Under the pieces are notes generated by a model, which saw only the letters and a program-made list of their open reading frames with translations, was not told the origin of the DNA and did not search any database. A program made the position numbers and the translations under genes. 64,000 nucleotides of DNA from an uncultured candidatus Porisulfidus sp. (GTDB taxonomy: Bacteria > Pseudomonadota > Gammaproteobacteria > Poriferisulfidales > Poriferisulfidaceae): positions 253,937 to 317,936 of the forward strand of contig OY288106.1 of assembly GCA_958431155.1 (NCBI GenBank), written 5' to 3'. How positions within the stretch are numbered: position 1 is the stretch's first letter; each line of letters begins with the position of its first letter. Below, in pieces: positions 49,572-59,351 of this stretch.

Positions 49572-50348
49572 ATGACCGGATCTCCCGCACCCCTGTCGCT
49601 GGACGCTGGACGGATCGCCGAGGCCCTGCCCGAGGCGGTTCGCGCCCGGCTCGGCAAGATTGAGGTGGTCGACGAAGTCGCCTCCACCAACGATATCCTG
49701 CACGACGACAATGCCCGCGACCGGGTGCAGGTTGCGCGCCGACAGACCGGGGGCCGCGGTCGCCAGGGCCGGAACTGGGAGACGGCCGACGGGGCTCTGT
49801 GCTTTTCGGTATTGCACGCCTTCCCGGCGCAAGCGCCGGCGGCCTTGGCATTGTGGGTCGGCATCGCCCTGGTCAAGCGCTTGCGCGAGATGGGGCTCGG
49901 GCAGCCCTGCCTGAACTGGCCGAACGACCTGATGTACGGTTCCGAAAAATTCGGCGGGGTCCTGACCGAATGCCGCGCCCGCAGCGGGCAGACCCGCTGC
50001 GTGGTCGGGGTTGGCATCAACGCGGAGGATGTGCCGAAACTGGACCGTCCGGTAACCTCGATTGCCCGCGCCTGCGGACAGCGCCCTGATCCGAATTACC
50101 TGGCCGCCGGCCTGATCGAGGCGGTTTACACCTGCCTCGCCCGCATGGACGGTGGCGCTCCGGGCGAACTTAAGGCATACTTTGACCCGTACGACGGTCT
50201 CAAAGGTAGCGAGGTGCGCGTGACCGTATCAAATGTGACATACACAGGCCGTGCGCTGGGCGTGGACGACCGCGGGTGCTTGCAGGTCGAAGGAGCGGAA
50301 GGCGTGCGGCGTTTCGATAGCGCCGACGTGCGCCTGCTTCGGCGATGA
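49572..50348 (+). CDS. birA: Biotin-[acetyl-CoA-carboxylase] ligase, short form
   Basis: Attaches biotin to the carrier protein of acetyl-CoA carboxylase. The 258-residue product has the biotinyl-AMP loop TGGRGRQGRNWE, WPNDLMY with EKFGGVLTE, VVGVGINAE and a small SH3-like C-terminal domain (GSEVRVTV...). The N-terminal repressor HTH of E. coli BirA is absent, so it is probably an enzyme only. The start MTGSPAP at 49572 follows the rRNA terminator; the earlier in-frame codon at 49545 lies inside that hairpin. Stop overlaps coaX (ATGA). Confidence 0.93.
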   Translation: MTGSPAPLSLDAGRIAEALPEAVRARLGKIEVVDEVASTNDILHDDNARDRVQVARRQTGGRGRQGRNWETADGALCFSVLHAFPAQAPAALALWVGIALVKRLREMGLGQPCLNWPNDLMYGSEKFGGVLTECRARSGQTRCVVGVGINAEDVPKLDRPVTSIARACGQRPDPNYLAAGLIEAVYTCLARMDGGAPGELKAYFDPYDGLKGSEVRVTVSNVTYTGRALGVDDRGCLQVEGAEGVRRFDSADVRLLRR

Positions 50349-51082
50349 CCATGCTGCTGGACCTCGGCCATACCCGCGCCAAACTGGGCGAGGAGCGGGA
50401 CGGCCAGATCATCCGGCTCGGGGCGACTCCGATCGCCGACATCCACCGGCTGTACGCGACGCTGCGCAGGCGCCAGGATCAGGAGGAGGCCCTGTACGCG
50501 GTCTCGACCATGCAAGGCAGTGACGGGGATGAGTTGCGGGAAGGCGTCGAGAAGGCGTGGGGCCAGACGGTGGTCTGGGCCAATTCCGAGATGGTGCGCG
50601 GGGACATTGATCTGCACTATGCGCAGCCGGAAACCTTCGGGGCGGACCGACTGCTGGCGATGCAGGCGGCGCGTCAGCGGACCCGTTCGGCCTTGATTGT
50701 CGTGGATGCCGGATCCGCAACTACCGTGGATGGGCTGACCAAGGACAACCAGCACTGCGGCGGCTGGATCGTGCCGGGCTACTCCCGGCAAAAAGACGGT
50801 CTGGGGATGTTGTCCGCTGCCGCTCACGCACCCCCGGTGAATCCGCGCATCACCATCCACGCCAGCACGGCGGAAGCGATCGAATCGGGGGTCTGGAAAC
50901 TCTTGTCCGCAGGCATCGACGCCATGTGCACGCGGTTGCGCGAGGATACGCTGGGAGCCGCCCTGGTCATAATAACCGGCGGTGATGCCGAGAAGCTGCA
51001 GGTTTGGTGCCAGACGCCGATGGTTGCCGTGCCGGACCTGGTGCTGGAGGGATTGGCTATTTTGGCGAAGTCATATCCTTGA
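50345..51082 (+). CDS. coaX: Type III pantothenate kinase
   Basis: Phosphorylates pantothenate in coenzyme A synthesis. The 245-residue protein has the P-loop-like MLLDLGHTRAKL at the start, PETFGADRLLAMQAA, the DAGSATTVD motif, GGWIVPGYSRQ and ITGGDAEKL. DLGHTRAK replaces the usual DxGNTxxK with His for Asn, a known variation. It overlaps birA, the normal birA-coaX pair. A 150-base gap and then the TIR module follow. Confidence 0.93.
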   Translation: MTMLLDLGHTRAKLGEERDGQIIRLGATPIADIHRLYATLRRRQDQEEALYAVSTMQGSDGDELREGVEKAWGQTVVWANSEMVRGDIDLHYAQPETFGADRLLAMQAARQRTRSALIVVDAGSATTVDGLTKDNQHCGGWIVPGYSRQKDGLGMLSAAAHAPPVNPRITIHASTAEAIESGVWKLLSAGIDAMCTRLREDTLGAALVIITGGDAEKLQVWCQTPMVAVPDLVLEGLAILAKSYP

Positions 51083-51230
51083 GTAAGCGACGATCAGGCC
51101 AGAAGCTGATTTCAAGTTTTATGCCATCTGGTAGAGCCTCTATTGTTGAGTTATAGTGACCCCTTGAAAGAGGAATCAGGCTTCAAGTTTGATCTGCCAA
51201 TGGTAAGATGCTTCCTAGCGTCCAACATAT

Positions 51231-51716
51231 TTGAAAGCAGCACAAAACACGAGTGATTGTGTGGTGGGTGGTAGTACTTTGAATGAAAAAGTCGAGCACC
51301 TGAGGATGGTGCAAGTCGTCGTGACCCGGATGGCGGGGAACAGCGCGCAAATGAAAACATGGGCCGTATCATTAGTCACTGCGGTTATCGTATTTGCAGG
51401 GATATCTCGTAGCCCGCATTGGTTGATTGGGGCAGGAGGATGCGTCCCAGTTATTGCCTTTTGGATAATTGACGCTCGATATCTCCATCTTGAGAAGTGC
51501 TATAGAGAACTTTACCGTGCAATTGTTGCTGGAGATTCGGTTCCGCTTTTCGATCTAGACTACCGCCCCTATGTTTCTGCGGTTGATTCCTTCAAGAAGA
51601 TCGCCGGGTCATGGTCTGTCAGCTCATTTTATGGCGCTCTCCTGATTGTGATGATTGTGCTCATAATCCATCTTGTGGCACGGGTACTAGGTGATGGTAC
51701 GGCAAGTTTTCTATAG
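51231..51716 (+). CDS. Two-helix membrane protein of the TIR module (RipA-like)
   Basis: About 145-161 residues. It shows a pattern known from a widespread family of small octameric membrane proteins found beside TIR genes: RMVQVVVTRMAGNSAQMKTW, a helix VSLVTAVIVFAGI, a second helix ending PVIAFWIIDARYLHLEKCYRELY, and a last hydrophobic segment FYGALLIVMIVLIIHLVARVL. No ATG start is available; TTG 51231, GTG 51261 or TTG 51279 are in frame. It overlaps the first TIR gene by 23 bases. A role as a membrane effector or pore is inference from context. Confidence 0.7.
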   Translation: MKAAQNTSDCVVGGSTLNEKVEHLRMVQVVVTRMAGNSAQMKTWAVSLVTAVIVFAGISRSPHWLIGAGGCVPVIAFWIIDARYLHLEKCYRELYRAIVAGDSVPLFDLDYRPYVSAVDSFKKIAGSWSVSSFYGALLIVMIVLIIHLVARVLGDGTASFL

Positions 51717-52191
51717 TTTTCACTATAAACCGGATAATTGGCGCGCTAGCACGGTGCGGGAAATAGGTACGATTGAAGGGAATCGCCCCGCAACTGACAA
51801 TGATTGGGAAACAATCAAACGAGGAGGCGACCAAGTAATCAAAAATTGGATTAATGAACAGATGATTGAGCGAACCTGCACGGTTGTTCTTGTTGGTTCG
51901 AATACGGCGGGGCGGAAGTGGATAAATTATGAAATTGTCAAAGCGTGGGATTCCAGAATGGGTGTTGTTGGAATTTACATCCACGGATTAAAAAATAAAG
52001 ATGGATATATATCCACGATGGGATCGGATCCTTTTGCTCATATAACCCATGGGAAAAGTGGTAAAAAACTTTCTACCATAGCGAAATGTTACAACCCAGC
52101 AGGGCGCAATAGCCGGGAACGTTACGGTTGGATTAAGCAGCATCTTGCTAATGCTGTTGAAGAGGCTATCCGTATCCGCAAGAAGAACTAA
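51694..52191 (+). CDS. ThsB-like TIR-domain protein (DUF1863)
   Basis: A 165-residue protein matching the MTH538/ThsB TIR-like family: VRQVFYSFHYKPDNWRAS, WETIKRGGDQVIKNWINEQM, TCTVVLVGSNTAGRKWINYEI and VVGIYIHGLKNKDGY. In Thoeris, ThsB senses phage and makes a cyclic-ADP-ribose-type signal for the effector ThsA. No ThsA (SIR2/SLOG or Macro) gene is present; the neighbouring membrane protein may take its place. An in-frame GTG precedes the chosen ATG. Confidence 0.85.
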   Translation: MVRQVFYSFHYKPDNWRASTVREIGTIEGNRPATDNDWETIKRGGDQVIKNWINEQMIERTCTVVLVGSNTAGRKWINYEIVKAWDSRMGVVGIYIHGLKNKDGYISTMGSDPFAHITHGKSGKKLSTIAKCYNPAGRNSRERYGWIKQHLANAVEEAIRIRKKN

Positions 52192-52206
52192 TTTGAGGTT
52201 TTGGGG

Positions 52207-52581
52207 ATGAAAAGAGCATTTATCAGTTTCGATTTTGACGAGGATCAAACATTAAAACACTTTTTTGCTGGCCAGTTTAAATTGCCTGACTCCTCATTTG
52301 AAGCAGCGGATTGGTCGATGAAAGAGGCTGCTCCTCAGTCGAATTGGCTACAGGAGGCGGCAAGAAGAATCAACCGATCAGATATTGTGATTGTGCTCGT
52401 TGGTGAAAACACGTATCGCGCTCCTGGTGTGCTAAAGGAGGTCGCGATAGCATGCAACTTGAATAAGCCTATCATTCAAGTAATTGGCTATAGAGATGCT
52501 CAACCAACTCCAGTTCGGAATGCTGGACGGCTGGTTCGTTGGTCGTGGAAAAATATTGAGAGCATTTTGAACTCCCATTAA
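52207..52581 (+). CDS. Second TIR-like protein
   Basis: A 124-residue protein with a different TIR-like pattern: KRAFISFDFDEDQTLKHFF, FEAADWSMKEAAPQSNWLQ, ARRINRSDIVIVLVGENTY, GVLKEVAIACNLNKPIIQVIG and a final RWSWKNIESIL. It follows the first TIR gene by 15 bases with a G-rich ribosome-binding site. Two distinct TIR proteins could recognise different triggers for one effector, as described for multi-ThsB Thoeris loci; here this is inference. Confidence 0.8.
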   Translation: MKRAFISFDFDEDQTLKHFFAGQFKLPDSSFEAADWSMKEAAPQSNWLQEAARRINRSDIVIVLVGENTYRAPGVLKEVAIACNLNKPIIQVIGYRDAQPTPVRNAGRLVRWSWKNIESILNSH

Positions 52582-52683
52582 CAACACTGGGCTATTATCG
52601 GCATCGCACGATGGTGACAATGTCTCACACGCCGTGCCGAGCCACAGGAATTGTTGCCTAATGCTTGAGACTCTAGGCTGACC

Positions 52684-54177
52684 ATGCTAGCGCCGCGCCG
52701 GGCCGGAGTCGGCCTGCACCTGAGTTCCCTCCCGGGCGACTACGGCATCGGCGAACTCGGCCACCATGCGTACCGCTTCATCGACACGCTGGCCTCGATG
52801 GGCCTCGGCGTCTGGCAGTTCCTGCCGGTCGGCCCGGCCGGCTACGCCTATTCCCCCTACCAGTCGCCGTCCACCTACGCCGGCAATCCCTTGCTGGTCA
52901 ACCTGGAAGCGCTGCGCGATCAGGGTTTCATCAAAGATCACGAGCTTTCTCCTTTCCGGGACTTGTCCCGCGACCGGGTGGACTTTCCCGCATTGCTTCC
53001 CCTCAAGCTGGAATTGCTGACCCGCGTTGGCGAGCGCTTCGAGGCTGCGGCCTCGCCGGCGCAGCGACAGGCGCGGGATGAATTCGTGGCCCTCCACGAT
53101 CCGGTCTGGCTGCATGACTATGCATTGTTCGAGGTCCTGAGGGGCCGGTACCGGCAGCGCGCCTGGCCCGAGTGGGACGAGCCTCACGCGATGCGTGACC
53201 CCGAGGCCCTGCAAAAAATCGAAAGGGCCGCCCGGACAGAACTGGAGAGCATCAAGTCCGTCCAGTTCCTGTTCTTCGAGCAGTGGCGGAAGCTCAGGGA
53301 ATACGCGAACGGACGAGGCGTGCGCCTCATGGGCGACCTGCCGATCTACGTCGCGCTGGACAGCGCGGACACCTGGGCGAACCCCGAACTGTTCCAACTG
53401 GACGAAAGCCGGTACCCGACCCGCATCGCCGGCGTCCCACCGGACTACTTCAGCAAAGACGGCCAGCGCTGGGACAATCCGCTCTACGATTGGGAGCGGC
53501 ACGCGGCCGACGGCTACCGGTGGTGGATCGCCCGGGTCCGCCACGCCATCGCCTTGGCCGACCTCGTCCGGTTGGACCATTTCCGGGGCCTGGAGTCCTA
53601 CTGGGCTATCCCGGCCGGGGCGGAAACTGCGCGGGACGGCGAATGGAGGCCCGGCCCGGCGGGGGATCTTCTCGATGCGTTGCGCGATGCCCTGGGAGAC
53701 CTGCCCATCATTGCCGAAGACCTCGGCATCATCACGCCGGAAGTCGAGACGCTACGCAACCAGTACGGGCTCGCCGGCATGAAGGTGCTGCAGTTCATGG
53801 TGACCCAAAAGGCATTCGACCCCGCACTGATCCCCGAGAACTCCGTGTGCTACACCGGCACGCACGACAACGACACGACGGTGGGCTGGTTCCGAAACGG
53901 GCTGGAGGAGGCGCCGCAACTCCAATCCAACGTCCTGCGGCACGTGCAAGGTAGCCCGGAGACGATCCACCAGGACCTGATCCGCCTCGCTTTCTCCACG
54001 GCGGCCGATCTTGCCGTCATTCCCATGCAGGACTTCCTGGGCCTGGATTCGCAGGCGCGGATGAACACGCCGGGCACGGTAATCGGGAACTGGAGCTGGC
54101 GCCTCAAGGACGGGGAGGTCACTCCTGAAGTGCGCGAGTGGGTACAAGGGGCGCTCAGCGAATCCGCCCGGAGCTAG
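52684..54177 (+). CDS. malQ: 4-alpha-glucanotransferase (amylomaltase)
   Basis: Transfers glucan segments between maltodextrins and frees glucose. The 497-residue GH77 protein shows the N-terminal [39 protein letters not shown], the nucleophile region [13 protein letters not shown], acid/base segment [14 protein letters not shown] and [11 protein letters not shown]. First gene of the glycogen cluster; it lies 100 bases after the TIR module, so it may have its own promoter in that gap. Confidence 0.95.
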   Translation: MLAPRRAGVGLHLSSLPGDYGIGELGHHAYRFIDTLASMGLGVWQFLPVGPAGYAYSPYQSPSTYAGNPLLVNLEALRDQGFIKDHELSPFRDLSRDRVDFPALLPLKLELLTRVGERFEAAASPAQRQARDEFVALHDPVWLHDYALFEVLRGRYRQRAWPEWDEPHAMRDPEALQKIERAARTELESIKSVQFLFFEQWRKLREYANGRGVRLMGDLPIYVALDSADTWANPELFQLDESRYPTRIAGVPPDYFSKDGQRWDNPLYDWERHAADGYRWWIARVRHAIALADLVRLDHFRGLESYWAIPAGAETARDGEWRPGPAGDLLDALRDALGDLPIIAEDLGIITPEVETLRNQYGLAGMKVLQFMVTQKAFDPALIPENSVCYTGTHDNDTTVGWFRNGLEEAPQLQSNVLRHVQGSPETIHQDLIRLAFSTAADLAVIPMQDFLGLDSQARMNTPGTVIGNWSWRLKDGEVTPEVREWVQGALSESARS

Positions 54178-54237
54178 AAAGCCTGGTGACAGGAGCCGGT
54201 ATAGACCCTGCGGCGTGCGATCAGGGGCCAAATCCAA

Positions 54238-54243
54238 TATAAT
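54238..54243 (+). promoter_or_regulatory. Possible -10 box of glgC
   Basis: TATAAT 71 bases before the glgC start in a 136-base gap after malQ. No good -35 is seen at the right distance. Confidence 0.3.
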
Positions 54244-54313
54244 TGACATACCGCCGCATTCCGCGACGGCTCCCCGAAGACGGGCAACAGGGGAACACCC
54301 CGGGATCGCGGCC

Positions 54314-55585
54314 ATGGATACCGCCGAAACTCGTTTTATCAGTCGCCTGACGAGGGCGACGGTGGCGCTGGTGCTTGCCGGGGGCAAAGGCTCCCGGCTG
54401 CACGAACTGACGCAGTGGCGCGCCAAGCCGTCGGTGCATTTCGGCGGCAAGTTTCGCATCATCGACTTCCCGCTTTCGAACTGCATCAACTCGGGGTTGC
54501 GCCGGGTCGGCGTGCTGACCCAGTACAAGGCGCACTCGCTGATCCAGCACCTGGTGCACGGCTGGAGCCGATTCTCCTTGGGCAGCAAGGAATTCGTCGA
54601 GGTCCTGCCGGCCTCGCAGCGGGTCGGCGGCGAGTGGTACCGCGGCACGGCGGACGCGGTCTTCCAGAACCTGGACATCATCCGCACGCACAACCCGGAG
54701 CTGGTGCTGATCCTGGCGGGGGACCACGTCTACAAGATGGACTACGGCCCGCTGCTGGCCAAGCATGCGGAGAGCGGGGCGGACATGACCGTGTGCTGCC
54801 TTGAGGTGCCGATCGAAGAGGCGGCCGGACAGTACGGCGTCATGACCGCCGACGGGACCGGCCAGATCATCGCTTTCGACGAGAAACCCGCGAACCCGGC
54901 ACCCGTCCCAGAAAAGGAAGGAGTGTGCCTCGCCTCCATGGGCAACTACGTGTTCAACACCGACTTCCTGTACGACCAGGTCATCGAGGATTCCGACGAC
55001 CCCGACAGCGCGCATGACTTCGGGCACAACATCATCCCCTCGATCATCAAGAACCACAAGGTTCACGCCTACCCTTTCCGCGATCCCGAAACGGGCGCGC
55101 AGGCGTACTGGCGCGACATCGGGACGCTGGACGCCTTCTGGGAGGCGAACATGGAGCTCATCACGGTCACGCCCCAGTTGGACATGTACGACAAGAACTG
55201 GCCGATCATGACACACCAGAAGAACTACCCGGCTGCCAAGTTCGTGTTCGACCAAGAGGACCAGCGTGGCGAGGCCATCGACTCCATGGTCTCGGGCGGC
55301 TGCATCGTCTCGGGCACCCGGGTGAAGCGCTCGCTGCTGTTCTCCAACTGCCGGATCGACGCCCAGGGCACGGTCAAGGACTCGGTACTGCTTCCGGACG
55401 TCCAGATCGGTCGGCGCTGCCGCATCGAGCGGGCCATCCTCGACCGCGGCGCGATCATCCCGGACGATTCCGTCATCGGCGTGGATCCTGACGAGGACCG
55501 CGGCCGTGGATTCCGCATCACGCCCAAGGGCATCACACTCGTCACGCCGGACATGCTGGGCCAGAAGCTCCACTTCACCCGCTGA
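54314..55585 (+). CDS. glgC: Glucose-1-phosphate adenylyltransferase
   Basis: Makes ADP-glucose from glucose 1-phosphate and ATP, the committed step of glycogen synthesis. The 423-residue protein has the nucleotide-binding [20 protein letters not shown], the fructose-bisphosphate-site-like [48 protein letters not shown] and a left-handed beta-helix C-terminus ([18 protein letters not shown]). The ATG at 54314 gives the normal N-terminus; codons back to 54215 lack similarity. Confidence 0.96.
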   Translation: MDTAETRFISRLTRATVALVLAGGKGSRLHELTQWRAKPSVHFGGKFRIIDFPLSNCINSGLRRVGVLTQYKAHSLIQHLVHGWSRFSLGSKEFVEVLPASQRVGGEWYRGTADAVFQNLDIIRTHNPELVLILAGDHVYKMDYGPLLAKHAESGADMTVCCLEVPIEEAAGQYGVMTADGTGQIIAFDEKPANPAPVPEKEGVCLASMGNYVFNTDFLYDQVIEDSDDPDSAHDFGHNIIPSIIKNHKVHAYPFRDPETGAQAYWRDIGTLDAFWEANMELITVTPQLDMYDKNWPIMTHQKNYPAAKFVFDQEDQRGEAIDSMVSGGCIVSGTRVKRSLLFSNCRIDAQGTVKDSVLLPDVQIGRRCRIERAILDRGAIIPDDSVIGVDPDEDRGRGFRITPKGITLVTPDMLGQKLHFTR

Positions 55586-55599
55586 AGCCCGGAGTTTCC

Positions 55600-57168
55600 A
55601 TGAGTTCGGCACGGAACATCCTGTTGCTGGCCGCCGAAAACGGCGCCTTGCCGCACGGCAAGGTCGGCGGCGTGGGAGACGTGATGCGCGAACTGCCGGT
55701 GGCGCTGGCCCGCCGGGGCCTGAAGCCCGCCGTGCTGACGCCGGCGTATGGCCTGCTTGCGAAGTTTCCCGAAGCGAGGCCGATCGCCTCCGTGAACGTG
55801 GGGTTTGCTGGTGCGGCGGAATCGGTGGCCCTCTGCGAAATCCCCCTGGATCCCGACGCCGGCGTGCGTCACTATGTCCTGGACCATGCCCGCTTCCAGC
55901 CGCACGGGCCCGGCGCCGTCTACTGCGACGACGAGGATGACGCGCCGTTCGAGACGGACGGTGGTAAGTTCGCGTTCTTCTGCGCCGCGGCCGCCGCGGC
56001 GATCTGCGAGGGAGCCCTGAAAAAACCCGATGTCGTCCATCTCCACGACTGGCCGGCGGCGCTGTTCCTGGTCCTGCGGGAATTCGACTCCGCATCCTCG
56101 CCCCTGAAGAAAATACGCACGGTCTACACGATCCACAACCTGGCGCTGCAGGGCGTCCGCCCGCTGGGCGGCCATGCCTCCTCGCTGCGTACCTGGTTTC
56201 CGCATCTGGCGTTCGAGATGGGGACCGTCGCGGATCCCCGCTGGGCGGACTGCGTCAATCCCATGGCCGCCGCGATCCGCCTGGCCGACGGCGTCAACAC
56301 GGTCTCGTCGGTCTACGCCGAGGAGATCACCCGCCCGAGTGCGCCGGAGCGCGGCTACAGCGGTGGCGAGGGCCTTGAGGAAGACCTGAAAAAGGCGCAG
56401 TCGGAAGGCCGCCTCGTCGGCATCCTGAACGGCTGCGAGTATCCGGCACAACCGGTCCAGGCGCCGGAATGGACTCGCCTGGCGGAAGTCATGCAGTCCG
56501 AACTCGCGCGCTGGCAGGGCGGGGAAGGAGAGGGCCGGGCGCACGTGCTGGCGGCCGAGCGGCTCGCCATGCTTCCCCTCCAACGCCCCGGCACCCTGCT
56601 GACCAGCATCGGGCGCATCACGACGCAGAAGATGCAGTTGCTTCGCGAGGAGGCGGGCGAGGGCGGCAGCACTCTGGCAGCCCTGCTCAAGTCTCTCGGC
56701 GACGACGCGTTGTTCGTCATGCTTGGCACGGGCGATCTCGACTGCGAGGCGTTCCTGGCCGACCATGCGGCCGTGCACCCGAACTTCCTGTATCTGCAGG
56801 GCTACTCCGACGAACTGTCGGACCTGCTGTACCGGTGCGGCGACCTGTTTCTCATGCCGAGCCAGTTCGAGCCCTGCGGCATCAGCCAGATGCTCGCCAT
56901 GCGGGCCGGGCAGCCCTGCGTGGTGCATGAGGTCGGCGGCCTCAAGGAGACCGTCGAAGACGGGGTCACCGGTTTCGTGTTCGGCGGAGATACGCCCCGG
57001 ATGCAGGCGGCCGGCTTCCTCGACCGGGTCCGGGAGGCGCTTGAGCTTCGCGGGTCCTCGTCCGGGCGATGGGAGGAAATGTGCCGCGCGGCGGCCGCCG
57101 CGCGCTTCGACTGGGACGCCAGCGCGGCCAAGTACGAACGGATGCTTTATGAAAGCGGCAACCCCTGA
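55600..57168 (+). CDS. glgA: Glycogen synthase
   Basis: GT5 enzyme that adds glucose from ADP-glucose to glycogen. The 522-residue protein starts with the ADP-glucose-binding segment LAAENGALPHGKVGGVGDV and has DVVHLHDWPAAL, VYTIHNLALQG, INGCEY-like GILNGCEYP, SIGRITTQK and the C-terminal EPCGISQMLAMRAG. The K-x-G-G motif is KVGGVGDV instead of the usual KTGGLGDV. The gene is somewhat longer than E. coli GlgA (477). It overlaps glgB by 20 bases. Confidence 0.93.
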   Translation: MSSARNILLLAAENGALPHGKVGGVGDVMRELPVALARRGLKPAVLTPAYGLLAKFPEARPIASVNVGFAGAAESVALCEIPLDPDAGVRHYVLDHARFQPHGPGAVYCDDEDDAPFETDGGKFAFFCAAAAAAICEGALKKPDVVHLHDWPAALFLVLREFDSASSPLKKIRTVYTIHNLALQGVRPLGGHASSLRTWFPHLAFEMGTVADPRWADCVNPMAAAIRLADGVNTVSSVYAEEITRPSAPERGYSGGEGLEEDLKKAQSEGRLVGILNGCEYPAQPVQAPEWTRLAEVMQSELARWQGGEGEGRAHVLAAERLAMLPLQRPGTLLTSIGRITTQKMQLLREEAGEGGSTLAALLKSLGDDALFVMLGTGDLDCEAFLADHAAVHPNFLYLQGYSDELSDLLYRCGDLFLMPSQFEPCGISQMLAMRAGQPCVVHEVGGLKETVEDGVTGFVFGGDTPRMQAAGFLDRVREALELRGSSSGRWEEMCRAAAAARFDWDASAAKYERMLYESGNP

Positions 57169-59338
57169 GTCCGCCTGCGACCCCGCAATCCTGGAGGCCG
57201 TCGCCGCCGGCCGGCATGCCGATCCCTTTTCGTTTCTCGGGCCTCACAAGGTTGGAGCCTCCCGGGTGGTGCGGTGCTTCCAGCCGGGCGCGGACGCGGT
57301 CGATCTGATCGACGGAGACGGTCAATTGCTGGCACGGATGGAACGGCAGGGCTCGGGCGACGTCTTCATCGGACCACTCCCGCCGCGCAGCCGGCGCTAC
57401 CGTCTGCGCATCACCAACGAGCACGGCACGTTCGAGACCGAAGACCCGTACCGCTTCCCGTCCCCGCTCGGCGAACTGGACATGCACCTGATCGGGCAGG
57501 GCCAGCATCAGCGCCTGTACGACAAGCTGGGCGCGCATCCGGTGAAACTCCTCGGGGTCGAGGGCGTGCACTTTGCGGTGTGGGCGCCGAACGCCAGCCG
57601 CGTGAGCGTGATCGCGGACTTCAACGAATGGGATGGGCGCAGGCACGTCATGCGGTTCCACCCGGGCATCGGCGTATGGGACATCTTCATTCCGGGGGCC
57701 GGTCCAGGCACCCATTACAAATTCGAATTGCTGGACGCGGCGGGCAATCTCCTGCCGCTGAAGTCGGATCCTTATGCGCGGTTCTCGGAATCCCCACCGG
57801 GCAACGCCTCCGTCGTCTACGAAAGCCGCCATGCCTGGCAGGACGACGATTGGATGTCCGGGCGCGGGCGGGCGATGGCACTGGACCGGCCGCAGTCCAC
57901 CTACGAGGTGCACCTGGGTTCGTGGCGCCGGAACGCGCTGGAAGGCAATCGCTGGCTCAGCTACCGGGAGCTGGCCGACGAGCTGGTTGACTATGTGTCC
58001 GACATGGGGTTCACGCATGTCGAACTGCTGCCGGTGGCCGAGCATCCGTTCGACGGTTCCTGGGGCTACCAGCCGGTCGGGCTTTACGCTCCAACCTGGC
58101 GTTTCGGCAAGCCGGACGATCTGAGATACCTGGTCGATCGCTTCCACCAGGCAGGGATCGGCGTCATCGTGGACTGGGTTCCCGCCCACTTCCCGCGCGA
58201 TCCGAACGGGTTGGGCCGTTTCGATGGTACCGCCCTGTACGAGCATGAGGACCCGCGCCGCGGCGAGCACACCGACTGGGACACGCTGATCTACAATTAC
58301 GGCCGCAACGAAGTGATCAACTACCTGGTCAGCAACGCGCTGTTCTGGGTGGACGAGTTCCACTTCGACGGCCTGCGGGTCGATGCGGTCGCCTCCATGC
58401 TCTACCTCGACTACTCTCGTGAGCCTGGAGAATGGCTGCCGAACGAAGAAGGCGGCAACGAGAATCTCGAAGCGGTCGCGTTCCTGCGCCGGCTGAACGA
58501 GGAGGTCCATCAGCGGGGCGCCGTGACGATCGCGGAGGAATCAACCGCCTGGCCGGGCGTTTCGCGGCCCACCTACATGGGCGGGCTTGGCTTCAGTTAT
58601 AAATGGAACATGGGCTGGATGAACGATACGCTGTTCTACATGGGCAAGGACCCGGTGCACCGGAAGCACCACCAGAACGCCATGACCTTCGGGTTGCTGT
58701 ATGCCTTTCGCGAGAATTTCGTGCTGCCGCTGTCGCACGACGAGGTGGTGCACCAGAAGGGCTCCCTGCTGGACCGGATGGGCGGGGACGAGAGGGGCGA
58801 GTTTGCGAGCCTGCGCGCGTATTTCGGCTACATGTACGGGCACCCGGGAAAGAAGCTGCTGTTCATGGGGGACGAGCTCGCCCAGCGCAGCGAGTGGGAC
58901 CACGACCGGTCGTTGGACTGGCACTTGTGCGATACGCCGATGCATGCCGGCGTGCAGAAGCTGGTACGCGACCTGAACCGGCTGTACGCGGACACCCCTG
59001 CGCTCTACGAGAGGGATTTCGAGCCAACCGGAATCGAATGGATCGGCGGGGACGAGGAGGTCCTGTCGTGGCTTCGGCGTGCGCATAATGGCGATCCCAT
59101 CCTGATCATCATGAATTTCGTGCCCGTGGCGCGCAGGAATTACCGCATTGGCGTCCCTCAGGGCGGCACCTATGCGGAAGTCCTCAACACCGATGCGGCC
59201 GAGTACGGCGGCAGCGGGCTCGGCAACCTGGGCGTGGTGCAGGCCCGCGCGGAGGGCTGCCACGGGTGGCCGTTCTCGCTCGAGCTCACCTTGCCGCCGC
59301 TGGCGACGCTCATGCTGAAGCCCGGCCCATCGGAATAA
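57149..59338 (+). CDS. glgB: 1,4-alpha-glucan branching enzyme
   Basis: Forms alpha-1,6 branches in glycogen. The 729-residue GH13 protein matches E. coli GlgB in length. It has two N-terminal carbohydrate-binding modules (AGRHADPFSFLGPHK and VHFAVWAPNASRVSVIADFNEWDG), and the catalytic motifs DGLRVDAVASMLYLDYS (nucleophile Asp), VTIAEESTAWPGVS (Glu) and LPLSHDEVVH (Asp). The ATG at 57149 lies inside the end of glgA; the long upstream frame is only the glgA antiframe. Confidence 0.96.
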   Translation: MKAATPESACDPAILEAVAAGRHADPFSFLGPHKVGASRVVRCFQPGADAVDLIDGDGQLLARMERQGSGDVFIGPLPPRSRRYRLRITNEHGTFETEDPYRFPSPLGELDMHLIGQGQHQRLYDKLGAHPVKLLGVEGVHFAVWAPNASRVSVIADFNEWDGRRHVMRFHPGIGVWDIFIPGAGPGTHYKFELLDAAGNLLPLKSDPYARFSESPPGNASVVYESRHAWQDDDWMSGRGRAMALDRPQSTYEVHLGSWRRNALEGNRWLSYRELADELVDYVSDMGFTHVELLPVAEHPFDGSWGYQPVGLYAPTWRFGKPDDLRYLVDRFHQAGIGVIVDWVPAHFPRDPNGLGRFDGTALYEHEDPRRGEHTDWDTLIYNYGRNEVINYLVSNALFWVDEFHFDGLRVDAVASMLYLDYSREPGEWLPNEEGGNENLEAVAFLRRLNEEVHQRGAVTIAEESTAWPGVSRPTYMGGLGFSYKWNMGWMNDTLFYMGKDPVHRKHHQNAMTFGLLYAFRENFVLPLSHDEVVHQKGSLLDRMGGDERGEFASLRAYFGYMYGHPGKKLLFMGDELAQRSEWDHDRSLDWHLCDTPMHAGVQKLVRDLNRLYADTPALYERDFEPTGIEWIGGDEEVLSWLRRAHNGDPILIIMNFVPVARRNYRIGVPQGGTYAEVLNTDAAEYGGSGLGNLGVVQARAEGCHGWPFSLELTLPPLATLMLKPGPSE

Positions 59339-59351
59339 GGGAGGGTTTGGG

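Noticed and set aside
54221..56095. 624-codon frame antisense to glgC and glgA
   Set aside because: Composition of Arg/Pro/His-rich shadow; both sense genes are intact.
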